A stretch of 32,220 bases of DNA from positions 1 through 32,220 of the forward strand of contig NZ_RIAS01000029.1 in assembly GCF_003719335.1 (NCBI RefSeq), written 5' to 3'. Numbering within the stretch: position 1 is the first letter of the stretch; every line of letters starts with the position of its first letter. Position numbers and translations under genes: made by a program. The notes under the pieces are model-generated. The model had not been told where the DNA came from. It saw only the letters and a list, made by a program, of their open reading frames with translations, and did no database searches. Shown here in pieces: positions 23,921 through 31,080 of the stretch. This DNA comes from Paenibacillus amylolyticus (GTDB lineage Bacteria; Bacillota; Bacilli; Paenibacillales; Paenibacillaceae).

Positions 23921-23990
23921 CTGCTTACTGCTTACTGCTTACTGCTTACTTCTTACTTCTTACTTCTTACTTCTTACTTCTTACTTCTAA
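23921..23990. repeat. Heptamer tandem repeat (CTGCTTA)x4 (CTTCTTA)x5
   Basis: Four copies of CTGCTTA (23921-23948) run without a break into five copies of CTTCTTA (23949-23983) and a decayed copy CTTCTAA. The two blocks differ by one base (G to T), showing expansion after a point change. The array is adjacent to palindromic copy C. Confidence 0.93.
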
Positions 23991-24120
23991 TTATGGTGAT
24001 ACTAAAATTAATTGACATAAAAACATGCGGCGGTTCGGGAGAACCTAGCTCCCTAAGATACATTCGTCCTTATTGGTGACGCAAACGATCTAAAACAAAT
24101 TCATGCCTGTTATTCGTACG

Positions 24121-24200
24121 CAATGCTGGTTGGTCACACGCAATGCTGGTTGGTCACACGAAACGCTGGTTGACCACATAAAATGCTTCTCAATCACACG
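24121..24200. repeat. 20-bp tandem repeat, four decaying copies
   Basis: Units 24121-24140 and 24141-24160 are identical (CAATGCTGGTTGGTCACACG). Units 24161-24180 and 24181-24200 keep the same register with increasing differences (AAACGCTGGTTGACC..., AAATGCTTCTCAATC...). The array ends 10 bases before the cbiG stop codon's far side and is outside the coding frame. Confidence 0.88.
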
Positions 24201-24209
24201 AACCCTAGC

Positions 24210-25298
24210 TTACTCAAATGCAACCCGTGCGACAGAGATCGTCAGGTTGCCGCTCTTTTTCTTTTCCAGCAGCCAATGATCAGCTCCAGAAGAGAGCAGT
24301 GCAGCAGGTTCACTTACGCCGTAGGCTCCGGTGTATTTAAATACCGTCTCGGACGGATTGGCAAGTTGCACCGTATTCAGTTCCTCCGGAGTGTAAGTGA
24401 CGAGTTCCCAGCCGTACTTAGCGCATAGAGACAGCAGGCCCTCTTCATCTTTTTTCAGATCAATCGTAGCCACGTTACGCACGCTCTTCACAGACAAGGA
24501 CAGCTCTTCCAACGTGGCAAGCACTTCCTGCTCCAACTCTTCCATCGCAGTTCCGCGATTGCAGCCCATGCCGAGCACGAGGCTTTTCGGGCGGTACAGT
24601 ACCCCATTAGTTAAAAAACTTTCCTCTTCCGCCGCCGAAAGCAAACGGTCACTGACCACCAGTGCCGCGTTAAACGCAAACGATTCAGTCTCCTGCATAC
24701 TACGGAAGACCCGAATATGATCAGGCACAGGTTTGTTATACCGCCACCAGTTGCGTTCGCCTGTCTCTTGAATCAGTGCCACCGGCTCCTCGTTGACCAC
24801 CGCCGCACTTACGGGAGTCGCTTTGTCAAAGCTGTCCACGATCCAGCCCAGTTCACGTCCAAACATATCCACCGGGATCGTGCCCTGCACGTCCGAAGCT
24901 GTCGTGATGACTGCACGCGCACCAAGCACTTCCGCCACTTGACGCGTGAGTTCATTGGCACCGCCAAGGTGACCGGACAGCACGCTAATGACGTTCTCGC
25001 CGCGGTCATCGATGACCAGCACGGCAGGATCCACTTTTTTGTCCACCAGCAGCGGAGCAATCATGCGTACAACGGCACCCAGAGAGATAAACAGAATGAT
25101 GCCGTTATAACGTTTGAACAGGTCTGGCAGAATCAGCTTCACCGAACCTTCAAATAGCGTATATCCAAGTTGTTCCTCATCGCCACGGGCAAATTTGCTC
25201 ATATAATAAACGTCCGTGCCCTGAAACTGTCCTTCCAGGTTACGCACCATCTCTACACCATGCTTCGTAATCGCTACAGCAGCAAACGGATTACTCAC
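24210..25298 (-). CDS. cbiG: Cobalt-precorrin-5A hydrolase CbiG
   Basis: 362 residues from a GTG at 25298 with AAAGGAG about 9 bases upstream; it overlaps the end of cobM by 8 bases. CbiG opens the delta-lactone of cobalt-precorrin-5A, releasing acetaldehyde, which is specific to the anaerobic route. The three-part family layout is visible: N-terminal segment with AVAITKHGVEM and LFISLGAVVRMIAPLL, middle segment with VIDDRGENVISVLSGHLGGA and ITTASDVQGTIPVD, and C-terminal segment with LVLGMGCNRGT and GAYGVSEPAALL. Length is typical. It is the last gene of the tightly packed part of the operon. Confidence 0.95.
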   Translation of the reverse strand: MSNPFAAVAITKHGVEMVRNLEGQFQGTDVYYMSKFARGDEEQLGYTLFEGSVKLILPDLFKRYNGIILFISLGAVVRMIAPLLVDKKVDPAVLVIDDRGENVISVLSGHLGGANELTRQVAEVLGARAVITTASDVQGTIPVDMFGRELGWIVDSFDKATPVSAAVVNEEPVALIQETGERNWWRYNKPVPDHIRVFRSMQETESFAFNAALVVSDRLLSAAEEESFLTNGVLYRPKSLVLGMGCNRGTAMEELEQEVLATLEELSLSVKSVRNVATIDLKKDEEGLLSLCAKYGWELVTYTPEELNTVQLANPSETVFKYTGAYGVSEPAALLSSGADHWLLEKKKSGNLTISVARVAFE

Positions 25299-26088
25299 CG
25301 GACTTCACTCCTTTGCGATAGCCGTGGGTAAAGGACTTGTCGTACAGCTTCGAGCGGTGTGCATCCCGGTTCACCAGATCTGGATCAAGTGCCCAGCCTG
25401 CCAAAATCATCGCATGCATCGTAATGCCTGCGGCACGCAAATCAGCAGCCAGATTGGCCAGCGTGGTGCGCACGATTTTCTGATCCGGCCATGTTGCGCG
25501 CTGCACTACCGCGACCGGTGTATCTTCACTCCAGCCTGCGGCAAGGAATTCCACCACGACCTTTTTCGCCAGTGTTGCACTCAGAAAGAGCGCTACCGTA
25601 CAGTGATGGGAGGCCAAATCACGCAGCTTCTCCCGCTCAGGCACAGGTGTACGTCCTTCCGCACGCGTCAGGATAACGGTCTGTGTCAGTTCCGGTACAG
25701 TCAGTTCCGCTCCCAGCGCCGCTGCTGAAGCAAATACCGAGCTAACGCCTGGAATAATCTCGTACTCCACACCCTGCTGCTTGAGCAGCACCATTTGTTC
25801 CAAAATGGCACCATACATCGCTGGATCACCCGTATGTACACGTGCTACACTGCGTCCTGCCCGGACTGCGGTGCACATCAGCTCGACCTGCCGTTCCAAA
25901 TCCATGCCGGAGCTTTGCAGCACTTCGGCTTCGGATTTGGCTGTTGCAATCAGTTCATCATTCACGAGGGAATCCGTGTACAGAACGAGGTCGGCATTTT
26001 TCAAAATATTAGAGCCCTTTACCGTAATCAGCTCGGGATCTCCCGGGCCAGCACCAACGATGTAAACTTTCGCTTCCAATGTTTTCAT
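25291..26088 (-). CDS. cobM: Cobalt-precorrin-4 C11-methyltransferase (CbiF/CobM)
   Basis: 265 residues; the ATG (26086-26088) overlaps the cobI stop by one base (TAATG). It transfers a methyl group from S-adenosylmethionine to C11 of the macrocycle. Family marks: VYIVGAGPGDPELITVKG (8-25), VHTGDPAMYGAI (about 84-95), IPGVSSVFASAAALGAELT (about 112-130) and TRAEGRTPVPE. Length matches the usual 250-265 residues. It lies between cobI and cbiG in an operon where all three genes overlap. Confidence 0.95.
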   Translation of the reverse strand: MKTLEAKVYIVGAGPGDPELITVKGSNILKNADLVLYTDSLVNDELIATAKSEAEVLQSSGMDLERQVELMCTAVRAGRSVARVHTGDPAMYGAILEQMVLLKQQGVEYEIIPGVSSVFASAAALGAELTVPELTQTVILTRAEGRTPVPEREKLRDLASHHCTVALFLSATLAKKVVVEFLAAGWSEDTPVAVVQRATWPDQKIVRTTLANLAADLRAAGITMHAMILAGWALDPDLVNRDAHRSKLYDKSFTHGYRKGVKSGE

Positions 26089-26960
26089 TATTTACTCACC
26101 ACCATCAGGCTCAAATATTCCAGCTCCTGCCCTTTTAATTCACGGGCGTCACGCCAGACCAATTCATAAGGGGAAGTGACTTTGGTAACCACCGAGGCTT
26201 TGCCGCCAAGTCCCATCTCGTCCAGCAGCTCCAGCATCGGGTCAAGCACCTTTGCTACTTTGATAAACACAATCGTATCGTGATGCTCAATCGCCTGCCG
26301 CATCGCTTCTTTGTCCGCTGTAGCCGGAATAATACCAACCTGCTCATCGCCATCTGCCAGATGGATATCCAGCGCTGCCGCCGCACCAAGGACAGAGGAT
26401 ATGCCTGGAATCGAGCTGATCGGCACTTCGGGATGCAGTTCACGCATGAGACGTGCAAGGTGGATAAATGTACTGTATAAGTTCGGATCACCTTCCGTCA
26501 CAAACGCTACATCTTTGCCATCCTTTAAAGCTTCCCAGCACGCTTCCACGGTTTTGCCCCACTCCCGTTCAAGCACAATCGGGTCTTTGGTCATCGGAAA
26601 GATCAGCCCCAGCATCTCTTTCTCGTCCGGATTCACATATAATTCCACAATCTCATGGGCGTAGGATTTACCGCCTTTGCGTTTCTTCGGGTAGGCAACC
26701 ACCGGGCACTCGCGGATCATCCGGTATGCTTTTACCGTAATCAGCTCCGGGTCTCCCGGCCCAACACCTACACCATACAGTGTGCCAACCGTTTTGCCCT
26801 CTGATGGTTCAGTCGCGCGTAGTTCTGACAACGCAGACGCATCTGAGGAGGGCGTGTTTGCAGTCGCGATGTCAGTAGTGCTGACTCCAGCTCCTGTTCC
26901 TGCCGCGCTCGCCGTTTCGTCTGTTGCTGTACTGCCTTGTGCTGCTAAACTACCTGACAT
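26088..26960 (-). CDS. cobI: Cobalt-precorrin-2 C20-methyltransferase (CbiL/CobI) with N-terminal extension
   Basis: 290 residues from the ATG at 26960. The methyltransferase domain begins near residue 57 with TLYGVGVGPGDPELITVKA and continues with VTEGDPNLYSTF, IPGISSVLGAAAALDIHLA and QVGIIPAT, matching CbiL/CobI, normally about 230-240 residues. The preceding 56 residues are an Ala/Thr/Ser/Gly-rich tail with no homology I recognise. The ATG has only a distant AGGA. A strong GGGGGAG site instead lies 6-7 bases before an in-frame ATT at 26993, which would add 11 Thr-rich residues, so a rare ATT start is possible. It methylates C20 early in the pathway. The gene is 65 bases downstream of cbiET and overlaps cobM by one base. 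Confidence 0.93.
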   Translation of the reverse strand: MSGSLAAQGSTATDETASAAGTGAGVSTTDIATANTPSSDASALSELRATEPSEGKTVGTLYGVGVGPGDPELITVKAYRMIRECPVVAYPKKRKGGKSYAHEIVELYVNPDEKEMLGLIFPMTKDPIVLEREWGKTVEACWEALKDGKDVAFVTEGDPNLYSTFIHLARLMRELHPEVPISSIPGISSVLGAAAALDIHLADGDEQVGIIPATADKEAMRQAIEHHDTIVFIKVAKVLDPMLELLDEMGLGGKASVVTKVTSPYELVWRDARELKGQELEYLSLMVVSK

Positions 26961-27025
26961 ATCACTTGTGATGTTTCCTGTTGTTGTGCTAATGCTGCTC
27001 TCCCCCTTTGGTTCCTTGCAAAAAA

Positions 27026-28309
27026 CTATTCTGCTCCGTTCGCAGCTTTCGCTTCGTCTACTGCGATAAATTGCCCTGTAATCACATAGATCGGGTTCAG
27101 TCCGTCAAAACGGGTCATGTTCAATATCGGCTTGCTCCGCGCCGTCTGCAGCAAGGTCACGGAGGCGTGCATGCCTGCATCGCGCATCGCCTTCATGCTG
27201 TCATGCAGCGTTTCGATGGTCGCTGCATTGACCACGATGCGTCCCTCGGGGCGCAGCCGGGACGCACATAAGGCGATCAGCTGCGCGAGTTCACCGCCGC
27301 TGCCGCCAATGAACACCGCGTCCGGATCCGGTAGTTCGTCCAGCCCCGCTGGTGCTTTGGCATGAAGGACGGTAAAATCGGTCCGGAATTTGATCCGGTT
27401 GGCCTCGATGTTCACGAGGTCACCTTCGTTCTTTTCGATGGCGAAGACCTTGCCTCGCGGCGCGAGCCGCGTGCACTCCACCGCCACCGAGCCCGAACCT
27501 GCGCCGATATCCCACACGATGCTGTCCTCGCCCAGTTTCAGCTCGGACAAGCTGAACGCGCGGACTTCACGCTTGGTGATGAGGCCCTTCTCGGGTTTGC
27601 GCTGATGGAATTCTTCATCTGCAAACCCGAAGCCTTTGCGCGGCGCCGGTGCATCTTTGCGGCGCAACAAAATGACGACGTTCAGCGGGCTGCACTCAGC
27701 CGCTGCCAGCTCGTCCAGGGTGTAGTGGCGGGCACGCTCGTCTGCCGCGCCCAGGTTTTCCGCAACGTAGGCATCATACTCCGTCATGCCGAATTGTTGC
27801 AGATACGCCCCGATCGCAGCGGGACTGTTATGCTCGTCCGTGAGCAGCGCGACTTTGGCTTTGCCATCGATGCGCTGGGCGAGGCCTTTGAGCGGGCGAC
27901 CGTGCACGCTTTCGAGCACGGCGTCGTGCCAGCTCTCGCCAAGCCTCGCGAATGCCAGCTGCAGCGAGCTTAGATTAGGCCGGATGTCCAGCTGATCCGG
28001 GCCAAGCTTGCGTGCGAAATACCCGGCGATGCCGTAAAACAGCGGGTCCCCCGAGGCGAGCACAACGATGTTGTGTGAGTCCTGTAACGCTTTTATTTTC
28101 GCAACGAGGTCGTTCAAACTGCTCTTGATCACAATCTTCTCTCCCGCAAATGCCGGGAAAAATTGCAGCAGACGTTCGCCGCCTACCAGCACATCGGCCT
28201 CCTGAATGAGATGTAGACTGTCTGCCGTCAGCCCCGCCGCGCCTTCTTCGCCCACGCCAATAATGCGGATGTTACGATTCTTTGCTCCAGTTGTTGTGTT
28301 CGAGTTCAC
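27026..28309 (-). CDS. cbiET: Cobalt-precorrin-6B/7 C5,15-methyltransferase (decarboxylating), CbiE-CbiT fusion
   Basis: 427 residues from a GTG at 28309 with GGGAGGG 9 bases upstream; it overlaps the end of cbiD by 38 bases. The first ~200 residues are the CbiE methyltransferase (NIRIIGVGEEGAAGLTADS, DVLVGGERLLQFF, LASGDPLFYGIA). The rest is CbiT (VWDIGAGSGSVAVECTRLA as the S-adenosylmethionine site, FIGGSGGELAQLI, GRIVVNAATIETL). The fusion equals CobL and methylates C5 and C15 while decarboxylating the C12 acetate. The domain order and length are normal for a fused enzyme. Confidence 0.95.
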   Translation of the reverse strand: MNSNTTTGAKNRNIRIIGVGEEGAAGLTADSLHLIQEADVLVGGERLLQFFPAFAGEKIVIKSSLNDLVAKIKALQDSHNIVVLASGDPLFYGIAGYFARKLGPDQLDIRPNLSSLQLAFARLGESWHDAVLESVHGRPLKGLAQRIDGKAKVALLTDEHNSPAAIGAYLQQFGMTEYDAYVAENLGAADERARHYTLDELAAAECSPLNVVILLRRKDAPAPRKGFGFADEEFHQRKPEKGLITKREVRAFSLSELKLGEDSIVWDIGAGSGSVAVECTRLAPRGKVFAIEKNEGDLVNIEANRIKFRTDFTVLHAKAPAGLDELPDPDAVFIGGSGGELAQLIALCASRLRPEGRIVVNAATIETLHDSMKAMRDAGMHASVTLLQTARSKPILNMTRFDGLNPIYVITGQFIAVDEAKAANGAE

Positions 28310-29426
28310 TGATTTCCGCCCTCCCCAGTTCCATTCCTTTCATGGTGACCAGCACCACTTCCACCGTTACGCCGCCGCCCGCATGTTCCAGACAGTGCTG
28401 GCAGGCGTACAGGCATAACTTTTCAAAATAAGGCAAATATCCCGCTTCGGTCATCATATCCGCCACCTGAGTCGCCGTGTTGGCTTCCTCGATCGCTTGC
28501 GCCAGTTCATCGCCAGCCCCGGTCTCGCGAGCCACGGACGCAAGAAATCCAAAATCCACCGGCGCACTTTTGGAGTGCACCATCATGACCCCTTGAGCTA
28601 CTTTGGCGAATTTGCCTGGCATCCCGACCAGACTGATGCGTTTCATGCCCAGCCGTTTCCCGTGTTTAATCGCAAAGCCGACAAAATCACCCATCTGAAT
28701 AAAGGCTTCCTCCGGCAGTTCAGGCATCATTTTCATGGCATATTTCTCACTACTGCCGCCTGTCGTCAGTACAATATGCTCACAGCCGGAAGCCTGCGCA
28801 ACGGAAATGGCCTGTACTACACTGGCTTTATATGCTGATGTAGAGAACGGAACGACCACGCCGCGTGTTCCCAAAATGGAGATGCCACCAAGAATGCCAA
28901 GCCGCGCATTGAGCGTTTTCTTCGCGATCTCTTCGCCGTCCGGCACGCTGATCACCACTCGCACTCCTCTAGCTGCACCATGCTCGGCAAGCACCTGAGT
29001 CACCGCTTCGGTAATCATACGGCGCGGCACGGGATTAATCGCTGCTTCGCCTACGGGAACGGGCAGACCGGGCTTGGTAACACGGCCCACACCGATGCCG
29101 CCATCCAGCCCCACTCCTGGCTCGTCCCGCCAGGAGACATGCGCGATGATTTTCGCCAAATGTGTGGCGTCCGGGTCATCCCCGGCGTCTTTGATCGTGG
29201 CACAGGTCGCCGTGCCGTCCCTCATCAGCTCCTGCTCGATCAGCTCGAACGAGTGGTCAAAGCCGGCGGGTAAGGAAACCACGGCTTGCGCAGGGATATG
29301 TCCCGTGAGCAGAAGCTGCGTTGCTCCTTTGGCAACGGCTGTCGCACACGCCCCGGTCGTAAAGCCGGAGCGCATCGGTTTATCCGATTCTTGCGCTTCT
29401 CCGCTCTTCATGCGTTTCTTTTCCAT
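28272..29426 (-). CDS. cbiD: Cobalt-precorrin-5B C1-methyltransferase CbiD
   Basis: 384 residues from the ATG at 29426, with GGGAGGTT 7-9 bases upstream. CbiD methylates C1 in the anaerobic pathway. Visible family marks: MRSGFTTGACATAVAKGAT (18-36), DGGIGVGRVTKPGLPV, INPVPRRMI, NARLGILGGISILGTRGVV and GFLASVARETGA. It lies 72 bases downstream of cbiC, and its end overlaps cbiET by 38 bases. Together with CbiG and CbiX it shows that cobalt is inserted early. Length is at the upper end of the usual 360-380. Confidence 0.96.
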   Translation of the reverse strand: MEKKRMKSGEAQESDKPMRSGFTTGACATAVAKGATQLLLTGHIPAQAVVSLPAGFDHSFELIEQELMRDGTATCATIKDAGDDPDATHLAKIIAHVSWRDEPGVGLDGGIGVGRVTKPGLPVPVGEAAINPVPRRMITEAVTQVLAEHGAARGVRVVISVPDGEEIAKKTLNARLGILGGISILGTRGVVVPFSTSAYKASVVQAISVAQASGCEHIVLTTGGSSEKYAMKMMPELPEEAFIQMGDFVGFAIKHGKRLGMKRISLVGMPGKFAKVAQGVMMVHSKSAPVDFGFLASVARETGAGDELAQAIEEANTATQVADMMTEAGYLPYFEKLCLYACQHCLEHAGGGVTVEVVLVTMKGMELGRAEISELEHNNWSKES

Positions 29427-29498
29427 GGCTTTGAACCTCCCGTCCTTCTATATGCTCGCTTGTTGGTGCGCTTATGTTGCCTTTGTACTACCGCCGCT

Positions 29499-30146
29499 CT
29501 ATGCCTTCACAGCCATCAACGAGATTGCGTTAAGTGCTGCCACAACGATGGTACTGCCGCCTTTGCGACCGATGTTGGTGATAAAAGGAATGTCCAGCTT
29601 GCGCAGTTCGTCCTTCGACTCGGCAGCGGATACAAAACCTACCGGCATGCCGATGATCAAACCCGGCTTGGCCTCGCCCTCTTTAACAAGACGAATCAAT
29701 TCCAGCAGCGCCGTTGGCGCGTTACCGATGGCGTAGATGCCCCCGTCATACATTTGGGTTGCTTTGCGTGTCGAGATGATGGCACGAGTGGTATTGAGGC
29801 GCTTGGCCTCTTCCATCACATCCGGATCGGAAATATGTACGTGTACATCGCCGCCAAAACCGCGGATACGATCCTTGCTCACACCCGCCTGAATCATTTG
29901 CACATCGGCAATGACTGACTGACCTGCACGTAGCGCTGCGATCCCCGCCTGAATCGCATCCGGGTGAAATACCATACTGCGGCCCAGTTCAAAATCAGCC
30001 GAAGCGTGAATGACTCGCTGTACGACCGGATATTGCTCATCGGTAAACGGGTGCTCCCCCAGTTCCTCCGTAATCATTTCGAAACTTTTACCTTCAATCT
30101 CCTGCGGCTGCACGGTCAGCGGTTTAAACTCTGTTTTGAAATCCAT
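29499..30146 (-). CDS. cbiC: Cobalt-precorrin-8 methylmutase CbiC
   Basis: 215 residues from the ATG at 30146, which has GGAG 8 bases upstream. The frame is open a further 48 codons, but that part is not protein-like and would make the protein too long. CbiC moves the C11 methyl to C12, giving cobyrinate. The catalytic His is H47 in RVIHASADFE. GGDVHVHISDPDV, ISTRKATQMYDGGIYAIGNAPTA and GMPVGFVSAAESK are all typical. A spacer of 163 bases separates it from cobK, with no visible promoter or terminator. Confidence 0.96.
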   Translation of the reverse strand: MDFKTEFKPLTVQPQEIEGKSFEMITEELGEHPFTDEQYPVVQRVIHASADFELGRSMVFHPDAIQAGIAALRAGQSVIADVQMIQAGVSKDRIRGFGGDVHVHISDPDVMEEAKRLNTTRAIISTRKATQMYDGGIYAIGNAPTALLELIRLVKEGEAKPGLIIGMPVGFVSAAESKDELRKLDIPFITNIGRKGGSTIVVAALNAISLMAVKA

Positions 30147-30309
30147 CCGAATCACTCCACTCCTTTTATTTGAACAAACATCCTCATCGTACGAACAACT
30201 GTCCCATACATCATTGCATCGTTCATCTGAACGTACTCCAATGCTTCTTGCGATATTTACAATCAAGCCGTTCAATATTTCATTATTCAAATTAAGCCTA
30301 TCGGGTAGA

Positions 30310-31080
30310 TTACCGCCCCAAAATACTTTTCAGCTCGTCCAGCACACCATCAAAATGATCAAACACCGTGCCAAACTCCGCCTCTGGACGTGAGATCAGC
30401 ACAACATGAATACCCAGCTCCAGTGCAGACTGGATTTTCTCGTCCACGGCTCCTGTTTTACCGCTCTCCTTGGTGACCATCACCATTGTTGCATAGTGCT
30501 TATAAAGTGCCTCGTTCATTTCTCGGGAAAAAGGACCCTGCATCGCAATAATATTGCGTTGCTCTACGCCCAGCTCACCGCATTTCTCCATATTGTCGAG
30601 ACGGGGGAGCATGCGTGCAACAAGCCGTATATCCGGATCACCGAGCAGGTGCTTGGTGAAGATTTGCAGCGTTTTGCTGCCCGTCGTCAGCATGACGGAG
30701 CCTTTCAGCTCTTTGGCCTTGAGTGCTGCCTCATCATAAGATGACACGACATGCAATAGTTCATGGTCATCATAAGCAAGCCCGGTTCGTTCGTAACGAA
30801 TGTAAGGGATGCCCGCTTGTTTCGCGGCTTCCATGGCATTCGCATGGGCTTCTTCGGCAAAAGGATGGCTCGCATCCACAAGTACAGGGGTGTTTTTTTC
30901 ACGAATCAACTGCACCATCGCCTCTACGGTCAATCGGCCTGTCCGCACAGGTAAACCGGCTTCAGTCAGACTTTGGGCTGCGCTCTCGGTCACAACCGAG
31001 GTCAGGACATTATGTCCTTGTTGCTGGATTCGGATCGCAAGTTCGCGTGCATCGCTGGTACCGCATAACATGAGGATCAT
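30310..31080 (-). CDS. cobK: Cobalt-precorrin-6A reductase (CbiJ/CobK)
   Basis: 256 residues; its ATG lies in an ATGA overlap with the cbiX stop codon. It reduces the macrocycle of (cobalt-)precorrin-6A with NAD(P)H. Family marks: MILMLCGTSDARELA at the start, VLVDASHPFAEEAHANA (about 66-82), PYIRYERTGL, VMLTTGSKTL and MVMVTKESGKTGAVDEKI near the C-terminus. Length is typical. Overlap with cbiX implies coupled translation at this step. Confidence 0.95.
   Translation of the reverse strand: MILMLCGTSDARELAIRIQQQGHNVLTSVVTESAAQSLTEAGLPVRTGRLTVEAMVQLIREKNTPVLVDASHPFAEEAHANAMEAAKQAGIPYIRYERTGLAYDDHELLHVVSSYDEAALKAKELKGSVMLTTGSKTLQIFTKHLLGDPDIRLVARMLPRLDNMEKCGELGVEQRNIIAMQGPFSREMNEALYKHYATMVMVTKESGKTGAVDEKIQSALELGIHVVLISRPEAEFGTVFDHFDGVLDELKSILGR

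Noticed and set aside
29499..30290. 263-residue version of CbiC
   Set aside because: The first 48 codons are not protein-like; a ribosome site and normal family length support the ATG at 30146.
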